Below are positions 57,286-64,000 of a stretch of 64,000 nt of DNA, piece by piece. The stretch is taken from positions 62,001 through 126,000 of the forward strand of contig JAMYHX010000059.1 of the NCBI GenBank assembly GCA_025529335.1, in the 5' to 3' direction. The DNA is from Rhizopus sp. PT2906. Its lineage: Eukaryota > Mucoromycota > Mucoromycetes > Mucorales > Rhizopodaceae. The position numbers and the translations under genes were made by a program. Numbering within the stretch: position 1 is the first letter of the stretch; the number at the start of each line of letters is the position of its first letter. A model generated the notes under the pieces. It ran no database searches. It worked only from the letters and a program-made list of their open reading frames with translations, and was not told where the DNA came from.

Positions 57286-58341
57286 ATGAAGTTTTCTATC
57301 ACCGCTATCTCTGCTCTCATCCTGTCTACTGCTGTTTCCATGACTACAGCTGACTCCTATAGTGACGCCATGAAGTCTTGGTGTGGAGGTAAGTGGCTGT
57401 GATGTATTATTTAATATATGCTAATGACAACTCATATATAGGTCTTGGTGTCTCTTTCCCTACCTCATCCACTGTTGTCACCGCTGGCAGTAAAACTAAA
57501 GTTACAGTTAGTAAGTGTATTCATTTATACACTAAAAACCAAATCTAATGTAAAAAAAAAAAGCTAGAAAGCCTGATCAACGCACAAAGACAGTTACTGG
57601 TCTTGATGTAATGTAACACTAGATTGTCCCTTAGAATTTAAACTAAACAGATATATATATATAGTTGTACTCTGTTGACTCAAGCGGTAAAGCTAAATAC
57701 GTTCAAAATGTCTGGTCAGGCAAATACAATCTTCAAAAGACTGCTTCTATCACAGACACAATTCCCTCTAATGTAGCTCCTGGTCTCTATTACTACCGGT
57801 AAGACAAAGAAATCATAATTTAAAAATAGAAACTAATTTATTATAAATATAAAGTGTCTGGGTTACCAACATGGTCAATGGTCAACATGGCCCTGATTGT
57901 TTACAAACCTCTCATACTTTCAAGGTAACTTCCAGCTCTCACAAGAATGCTGATGGTACTATGGAGTATGCAGAATCTCTTGATGACGAAAATATCTATC
58001 ATCCTGACCACTACAATGGTTGCTTCGGTTTGACTGTTGATTACCCTGCACCCAACGGCGAATTCAATGTTGATGAACACATCCATATCCAGGTCAACCG
58101 TGACTCTGCCTCTCAAACAGATGCTTTGACCAAGGTCGAATTGTACAAGGGTGATGAACTCGTAGACGTTGCCTGGACTGGTAATGAGCCCATTCTGAAT
58201 TCTTTCACTCTTAAAGATCACTTGAAGCTTGACAATGTCGATCCTGCAGCTGATTATCACTACAAGCTCGAAGTTACTTCACAACACTCTGATGACCATT
58301 GTACCTTCGTCTCCAACAACTTCAAGATCAAGTCTGAATAA
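57286..58341 (+). CDS. Secreted protein with two beta-sandwich-like modules (KRE9/KNH1-like possible)
   Basis: Five exons (57286-57388, 57442-57510, 57564-57607, 57665-57798, 57855-58341) give 278 residues. The N-terminus MKFSITAISALILSTAVSM is a signal peptide. Two repeated halves follow, each beginning with a Cys-Gly or Cys-Phe-Gly turn (SWCGGLGVSFPTSSTVVTAG; NGCFGLTVDYPAPNGEFNV) and continuing through strands ending SHTFKV and SNNFKIK. The pattern resembles extracellular immunoglobulin-like modules of fungal wall proteins of the KRE9/KNH1 type, but I am not sure. No GPI signal is visible. The strong CT-rich leader and TATA-like ATATATATA at 57258 suggest a well-expressed gene. It converges on the FHA/G-patch gene with 25 bp between stops. 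Confidence 0.75.
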
Positions 58342-58366
58342 ATTATCATTGTTGTATAATAATAAA

Positions 58367-59275
58367 TTAAAGTCTCTTTTTCATGCCCAATCCTGCCTTA
58401 TCGATTTGTGTTGCCAACTCAATCGGTTCCTTGATGCCATGACTATCTTTACCTAAGCCTTGACCTTCTTGCCATCCTAGTTTCTTTAGCATGTTGCTAC
58501 CGACACCTTCTACACGAATAATAGGTTCTGGTGGTGCCAAGTTATTTTTAGGTGGTATCACTTTAGGCGGCGCCATGTTACTCTCTATTCCTTGTCTTCT
58601 CAACTCTGCTCTGTCCATATAATCATCCTGTACTGCATGACTGGAGATATCATAATTTTCCTTGTACTGCCTTATCCATTCATGTCGATCGACTTCCAAA
58701 CTCTGCATTCCTTCCTTTTTCTTTTTTTCCTTCTTTCCAGCGCACACATCAATCACTTCGTTCGCTCTACACTCGCTACAGATCGGATGTTTATGTACCT
58801 GCAGCGTGGTTGAGCCAATCTCAATGATATCTTTATGTTTTAATAAATACGGCAAACTGCTCTTCTTAGCCTCAGATAGCAGTTCACCATTGACCCTTGT
58901 ACCATGCTGAGAGCCAACGTCAACAAGATAAAACAGCTCTGTGGTTGGATTCAGAAAGATGTGGCAATGGAACTTACTGACGGCAAGTTCAGGCAGTCTC
59001 AATCGTCGATCCCACGATCGATCACGACCCATCGTCAATCCGTTCTCATCTACGAGCACTACTTGACCAGTACGATAAAAGGGAGAAGACAAGATGACGA
59101 GACGAATAGATTCTGTGCTAATGGTGTTATGTTGAGTTGTATAAAAACTGTCGTAATCTCCATTCACCCAGACTTGACCATTATGATACATGACGCGTTT
59201 CTTGTTGTGCATCACATAGACATTAAAGAAATCGTCAAATGTCCATTGTTCTTCGTTTGACGCATCTTGACTCAT
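58367..59275 (-). CDS. FHA and G-patch domain protein (AGGF1-like)
   Basis: A single exon of 302 residues. Residues 60-160 form an FHA domain: GLTMGRDRSWD, LPELAVSKFHCHI and VDVGSQHGTRVNGE, the phosphothreonine-binding loops. A CxxC pair (CSECRANEVIDVC) follows, then a Lys/Glu-rich linker. The C-terminus carries a G-patch: GVGSNMLKKLGWQEGQGLGK, with GIKEPIELATQ after it. The FHA plus G-patch layout is that of AGGF1-related nuclear proteins linked to RNA processing. The N-terminal acidic part includes an OCRE-like aromatic stretch (YVMHNKKRVMYHNGQVWV), less certain. It shares 91 bp of upstream DNA with the Nudix gene. Confidence 0.88.
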   Translation of the reverse strand: MSQDASNEEQWTFDDFFNVYVMHNKKRVMYHNGQVWVNGDYDSFYTTQHNTISTESIRLVILSSPFYRTGQVVLVDENGLTMGRDRSWDRRLRLPELAVSKFHCHIFLNPTTELFYLVDVGSQHGTRVNGELLSEAKKSSLPYLLKHKDIIEIGSTTLQVHKHPICSECRANEVIDVCAGKKEKKKKEGMQSLEVDRHEWIRQYKENYDISSHAVQDDYMDRAELRRQGIESNMAPPKVIPPKNNLAPPEPIIRVEGVGSNMLKKLGWQEGQGLGKDSHGIKEPIELATQIDKAGLGMKKRL

Positions 59276-59366
59276 ATTTTAATAAAAAAAAAAAAAAAAA
59301 AAAGAACCGTCTCAGACAGGATAAATCTACATCCCTTTTTTCCCTTTTTTTTGTTTATTTATTAAA

Positions 59367-59816
59367 ATGACACAGGTGCCGCAGCAAGAAGTTCGTGTAG
59401 GCGTCGCATGCTTTGTGGTTCATAGACCATCTGATGGTATACTACGCATATTAATCAGTCAGCGCAAAGGATCGCATGGTGCTGGTACTTGGCAACTTCC
59501 TGGTGGGCACATGGAGATGTTTGAATCGTTTGAAGGCTGTGCCCGACGAGAGGTACTTGAAGAGACTAACCTTGAAATCAATTCAATTCGATACGTGACA
59601 GCCACGAATAATATCATGGGTGACAAGCATTACGTGACCATTTTTATGTACTCTGAGGTATCATCAGAAGAAATCAAGAATCTTCGTGTGATGGAACCTG
59701 AGAAGCTACAAGGCGAATGGAAGTGGGTCACGTTAGATGAACTTGTAACATACAAACCATTGTTCTCTCCGCTTCAATCATTCATAGATCAACAAGATGT
59801 AAGCTTTTTGAAATAA
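59367..59816 (+). CDS. Nudix hydrolase (NUDT15/MTH2-like)
   Basis: A single exon of 149 residues. The Nudix box GGHMEMFESFEGCARREVLE followed by ET (residues 46-67) has the Gx5Ex7REUxEE pattern needed for Mg-dependent diphosphate hydrolysis. The context (GVACFVVHR, LLI-like ILISQRKGSHGAGTWQLPGG, KHYVTIFM, WKWVTLDEL) is close to the NUDT15/MTH2 group that hydrolyses nucleoside triphosphates including oxidised or capped forms. Length fits the group. The substrate is inferred only from family. A 19-base A run (59282-59301) lies in the shared promoter region. Confidence 0.9.
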   Translation: MTQVPQQEVRVGVACFVVHRPSDGILRILISQRKGSHGAGTWQLPGGHMEMFESFEGCARREVLEETNLEINSIRYVTATNNIMGDKHYVTIFMYSEVSSEEIKNLRVMEPEKLQGEWKWVTLDELVTYKPLFSPLQSFIDQQDVSFLK

Positions 59817-59918
59817 AGTAAGACAAAACCTTGTGAGCAATGTTATTTCTACTGTTTCTTTTTAATTAAATAAATACATACACGCATTAAAATAGATTTA
59901 TACAATTTTTTTTTCCTT

Positions 59919-61798
59919 TTAGCAGGTAAATAGCGAAAGATTATTACTTTGTACGGCTCTCATCACACGTTGAACAAACGGCCTTGTCTTTGCAATTTCA
60001 CCTACTGGTGTTCTTAATAACACCTTGACCAGTCGAATGAGTCCTTCGAGAGCCTTGGCCTTAACGGGTGTATTCTGAGATACATGATATAACAAGATTT
60101 CACATGCCTGCTTGAGTTCATGTACGCAGGGTCTAAAGTAACAATCGACTTGAACGATCCAGGCATCAAAGAGTTCGACAAGAGCAAAGGCTGCGGCAGT
60201 ACACCTCTGCAAGGACATGGGTGTCGGTAGATAGCTTTGATGAATCAAGATCCAATGTCCGTGATGTCGGATCCATTGCTTATAGATGCATCGTTGGTAC
60301 CAGATGCTGTCTGACGCTGTAAGGGCAGATAAAGGCGGGAGTTCCTTTTGAAAATCAAGCAGTCGTTTCTCTATTCGCTCGATCGCTTCATAACTCGTCT
60401 GCACTTCTTCGGTGTGTGTAAAGATCGTACGTCGAATGTCTCGTGTGATCTGACAGGTGTGGAATTCGATCCATTGGAAGAACGCTTGATGATCCATAAA
60501 GTTCTTTTTGAAGTAAGTTGTTGTACTCACGTGATCATCCAGATGAATCTCGTATGGCTTGTTATGGTAATGGGAGGAAGCGGTGTCAAGAAAGTACATA
60601 AACCAGAGCAGTGACCGTGCGTATTCCTTGACGACTTGGATATCAGGTTCTTCTGTGGGAAACATCGCCGCTTGATTCTCCGCAATTATCTCTAGGGAAT
60701 CCTCTCGATAGAGTTGAAGTGAAAGAGCCATGCGGACAGCCATGCCTGAGTACAGATAGACAACAGATGTGTTTCCGTTTTCGATGTGATACAAGACAAG
60801 GTTACATATCGCGTGGCATGTCATCAAACAGGGCAAATCAAAATACATTCCTGACAATAGACGTTTGGCCCACTTGTAATATTGCACTGACAATCGTGTA
60901 CAGTTTGCTTCGTCCATAATGTTTTCGAATATTTCAGGATGCCAGTAGAATGCATGTGGGAGCATGTGGCAGATGATGGATGCATACAGGAGTTGAAACG
61001 CAGGTGGTAAGCAGGTATAATCGGTGTTGGTCAATATATGAGAGAAGAGTGTATCAAAGGGTTGAACAGCGCCATAGAGCAAGCATGTCTTGTAAAGCGA
61101 TATCAGTCGATGAACAAGAGTTGGTGGCAGAGGAGTAGGCAGATTCATGTCGTCTTCTCCAACATCTTCAAGTAACTGACTGCTTGTCGTGCTCTGATCA
61201 TCTTCATCATCTTCTCCATCATGAACATTGGGCCGTAAGCTAGTAAAATGACTTAGACGAACATGTGGGAATAGCGAATGATTCCTTATCAGCCACACAG
61301 GCTTTTTCTCCGGAGGTGTATAGAGCACAGTATTATCCTGAGCAAATCGTATCAGAGTCGAATAGATATCCGTAACATGAAACATGTGCGTATCAATCGA
61401 GAGACCAGCTTCCGAATGATAAATTGTCCAGCGCTGAAGAGAGCGAGTTTGAATGTCGTTTGGTTGAGTGACCGTGCGAAAGATAGACTCTAGTCGACTG
61501 AACTCATCCATGACTGAATGAATCTGGTTTTCAAGTCCTGCAAACCGGTCTCTTAACGCCGTACTTTCTAAATCACCGGGAACTTCCAAATACACACATG
61601 TCACTCCAGCAATATTGCACTGCTCGCAGCTTGGCCTTGACCTTGAGCATTTCGAACGATGCTTTCGACATCTATTATAAATATAAATTATGAGCACATA
61701 AGCACACTGCTTTTACTTGCTTACCTCTGACAGGATAAAGCCATACGAGCTCTTCTTTTAATGGGTCGAGAAGAAGCACTGACTGCTGTTGTTTCCAT
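59919..61798 (-). CDS. Zn2Cys6 fungal transcription factor
   Basis: Two exons (61725-61798 and 59919-61671) give 608 residues. The splice joins ALSCQR to CRKHRSKCSRSRPSCEQC, forming the six-cysteine binuclear zinc cluster that binds CGG-type half sites. Upstream basic residues (PIKRRARMAL) support nuclear import. A short coiled coil follows (LRDRFAGLENQIHSVMDEF). The middle and end carry the fungal-specific regulatory domain: CLPPAFQLLYASIICHMLPH, AVRMALSLQLYRED and YARSLLWFMYFLDTASSHYH. Target genes are unknown; the neighbours do not form an obvious pathway. Complete, no breaks seen. Confidence 0.93.
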
Positions 61799-62069
61799 TG
61801 ATAGATAAGAAAGAAAAGGAAAAAAAGAAAAACCCTCATTTTCACACACACGAATCAATCACAGCTTAGGTGGTACAATAACCAAAAAAGGAAATACCAT
61901 TTTTAACAAAGGAACGGACAGTCATTGTTTACCTTTTTTCTTTCTTTTCATTATTTCTTTGTACACAAGAAGCCATGTTGAAAAATCCCTCTGTTGCTCC
62001 TTTAGTAATAGAAATATATGAAATATATATATATACTTATTAAAAAGACACGTGTATATATAGTTTCGC

Positions 62070-63545
62070 ATGACAGATGCCAACCTTCAAGCATACATAA
62101 CTACCGTGTTTCAATGCACCTCTAGACGACATGAATCAACTGCTCCCATTGAAGAATGGTGGAAACTGTTACCTATTATCAACGAACACGAAAACTATTA
62201 CATATTGACAGCAGAGGAAATAGCAGCTTTAGAGACTTATTGTATCAATAACCTAGAAGTTGAAATGACACCTCTTGAATTTGTTAAACTACTTGACCTC
62301 GTTCGATATTCAGATTCAGAAATAGAAGAAGACGAGATAGAGATCACGCCTCAAATGAGCATATCATCTTCTCTTAGACCTAAACATATCAATTATTTTG
62401 ATGATGCAGATAGCGTGCATCATCCGGAACCATTTGATGTAAACAATTGGATGCATTCTTTAGCATAGACTCATATGCTCTTGTTAGGAAATCATGGATA
62501 ATAATAATAATCGAACAAGGATACCTTATAATACACCCATCCAACAACAAGTAGAGGTATTATAACAAAAGAATAAAAGACAAAGAAGCAGAAAGAATGA
62601 CCCTTTTGATTAGGAGATTAGAAAACTAAAGCAAGAAAAGACAAGCCTATTAGCTCAACTGAAAGAAAATGATGTCAAGATACAAAAGATGGCTAAAGAA
62701 CATTTAGAACGTATCACTCAGTTGGAAACAAAGATTCAATATTTAAACCTTGAAAAGGAAAAGCAAAAATCAGTGACAAATGAGCATGCAAAGAAAGAAA
62801 GAGAACGACTGAACAAGATAGCAGAGGTATGAGAATGACTTTGTATATTCATATATCTAATCTTTATATATCAATAGCTACAAGATACCATAAAAAAGAC
62901 AGAAGAAAAATACACAGCATGCTCAAAAAAGTTGTCAAAGAAGGAGGAAGAAGCGACAAAGTTACAGGAAAGACTGAGGCAAGCAGACAAAGAAACAAAT
63001 CAGATCAAAGAACTAAGGACGACCATTTCTGATCTAAGACAAGAATTAGAAGCTCACCAGCATGAAAATGTGAAACTTATGGAGATTATTGATAAACAAA
63101 AGTTTGATTTGGATGAAGCAAGAAGTGGATTGAATCATTTCTATGTAAAAAAACAAACAAACAAAAAACACTTGTATATCATTAACCCTTCTTTGAATAG
63201 AACAAAGATCAAGCTGAGCTAGAAACAGAATATGTCGAAAGATTAACACAAATGAAGAAAGAACGCGATATGCTTCTACAGCAGATTGAACAACACCAAG
63301 CAAGTATATCTGATTTATCAAACCAATTAGACCATCAGCATCAAGTTGTCAGCGACATCAAAAGTCGCATTCATTATTTCCCCTGTCATTCCAACTTATT
63401 CATTCAACTCATATCATACATTGCTTGGATCTATTTATTATACCACCTATTTCTATCCGTCTGCAGCTATTATGCAGATGATACACCCTTAGACCCTATT
63501 CTGCGTAACCTGGACTTTTGGTTACAGCGTTTTTCTGCAAAATAA
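62070..63545 (+). CDS. Coiled-coil protein with C-terminal membrane segment
   Basis: Five exons (62070-62438, 62488-62556, 62614-62826, 62878-63144, 63201-63545) give 420 residues. The first exon, which could be read alone to a stop at 62468, instead splices through a 49-bp intron in frame (FD joined to EIMDNNNN). Residues 1-120 hold a helical acidic domain (YILTAEEIAALETYCINNL, TPLEFVKLLDLVRY). The middle is a long Lys/Glu/Gln-rich coiled coil (KLKQEKTSLLAQLKEND; ISDLRQELEAHQHE). Near the end is a hydrophobic stretch (LFIQLISYIAWIYLLYHLFL) followed by about 30 residues. This is the layout of a tail-anchored tether or a KASH-like nuclear envelope protein, but no family was recognised. Confidence 0.68.
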
Positions 63546-63559
63546 AAAGAATTTATTAT

Positions 63560-64000
63560 TTAAGCAACAATATATTTATCTGCCTTAACAGACTTGTTTA
63601 TCACATTCACTTGTGCCCAAGTCACATTAGGATCAAATCCTTGATTGATCTGCAAGTGCGAATAAAGCTCATCTTTAAGATCAAAGCGTGCAGCGATAGG
63701 CTGTGGAGAACCTTGACTGTTGGTCTCGAATTGAGCTTTGATGTTGGCTTCCTCCGAGTGATCTAGTGCACCCAAATCCCACCTGATACGTTGGTGAGCT
63801 AGACTGAGTTCGCCTGGAGGAATACTTTGGGCATGTTGCACATCTCCTGTGACCGAGGTGATAAAGACCACATTCTCTAATGTGCCTGCGCACTGCTTTT
63901 GGTACTTGATCAGTAATCGGCTCTTTTCTTGATCACATCTCCACATAGGCTTGATCAGCAATGGCAAATCTGTCAAATCTAGTTGGTAAGTCAAGATGAC
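63560..64000 (-). CDS. Muniscin (SYP1/FCHO) mu-homology domain, partial
   Basis: C-terminal part of a minus-strand gene whose 5' end is beyond the window. The last 146 residues read TYQLDLTDLPLLIKPMWRCD, LLIKYQKQ, VFITSVTGDVQHAQSIPPGE and HQRIRWDLGALD, then ARFDLKDE. This resembles the mu-homology domain of muniscins (Syp1, FCHO, SGIP1), early adaptors for clathrin-mediated endocytosis. The hallmark WxLG-like stretch after the QS-x-P-x-G turn is present. The stop at 63560 lies 14 bp from the opposing coiled-coil gene stop. No internal start codon needs to be assumed. A related mu subunit of another adaptor is the alternative. Confidence 0.7.
   Translation of the reverse strand, partial: VILTYQLDLTDLPLLIKPMWRCDQEKSRLLIKYQKQCAGTLENVVFITSVTGDVQHAQSIPPGELSLAHQRIRWDLGALDHSEEANIKAQFETNSQGSPQPIAARFDLKDELYSHLQINQGFDPNVTWAQVNVINKSVKADKYIVA

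Noticed and set aside
62070..62468. A stand-alone 132-residue gene ending at 62468.
   Set aside because: A 49-bp intron starting at 62439 joins it in frame to the downstream coiled-coil exons, so one gene is more likely.
1..64000. tRNA, rRNA or CRISPR arrays.
   Set aside because: No T-arm GTTCRANNC with matching acceptor stems, no rRNA core and no regular spaced repeats were seen; microsatellites are simple tracts.

Overview
The window looks like a chromosomal segment of an early-diverging fungus, most likely Mucoromycota (Mucorales-like). The DNA is AT-rich. Genes are compact with many short introns (about 45-65 bp, mostly GT-AG). Pyrimidine runs commonly precede start codons. The gene set is fungal: ATG2, Zn2Cys6 factor, Pho80-type cyclin, AzgA purine permease, DUF3020 protein. 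It also includes families usually missing from yeasts: Integrator subunit 3, exportin-7 and ADAL deaminase. Species identity is inference.

Layout. 1-13.8 kb: 3' half of XPO7, then ATG2 (minus), a DUF3020 basic protein, an F-box/zinc-finger/DUSP-like protein and a patatin-like protein (minus). 14.3-16.0 kb: M17 leucine aminopeptidase. 16.04-17.33 kb: a decayed mobile unit with DDE transposase and Fanzor/TnpB-like remnants between matching inverted repeats. 17.9-24.1 kb: Pho80-like cyclin, a 2.3-kb gene-poor stretch, a small secreted protein, a septin-like GTPase and OHCU decarboxylase (minus). 25.9-28.3 kb: GH3 beta-glucosidase. 28.5-29.2 kb: a second Fanzor-like remnant abutting a short element related to the DDE element. 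30.3-38.5 kb: eEF1A (minus), PP1 inhibitor YPI1, ubiquitin-like/eS31 fusion (minus), INTS3. 38.6-42.8 kb: FGAM synthase (minus). 43.7-44.7 kb: another decayed ORF and a second short element. 45.6-48.9 kb: a Dicer-like protein without the N-terminal DExH ATPase lobe. 49.0-56.5 kb: ADAL deaminase, adenylate kinase-like protein (minus), ABC1-family kinase-like protein, AzgA permease. 56.5-64.0 kb: an unknown small protein, a secreted protein, FHA/G-patch protein (minus), Nudix hydrolase, Zn2Cys6 factor (minus), a coiled-coil membrane protein and a partial muniscin (minus).

How the genes relate. Most belong to unrelated housekeeping functions. Purine metabolism recurs (OHCU decarboxylase, FGAM synthase, ADAL, adenylate kinase-like, AzgA permease), but no operon-like control is implied. 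Nine convergent pairs have 3' ends very close together, and two overlap by sharing one TTAA that supplies both stop codons.

The most unusual content is the mobile DNA. Two Fanzor-like gene fragments keep an intron at the same place. Both directly touch ends of the same DDE transposon family. One of them lies with the DDE remnant inside a unit flanked by paired inverted repeats. The Dicer-like gene is the second highlight: no DExH domain, degraded helicase C motifs, two RNase III domains with catalytic acidic residues, and a frame break in the dsRNA-binding domain.
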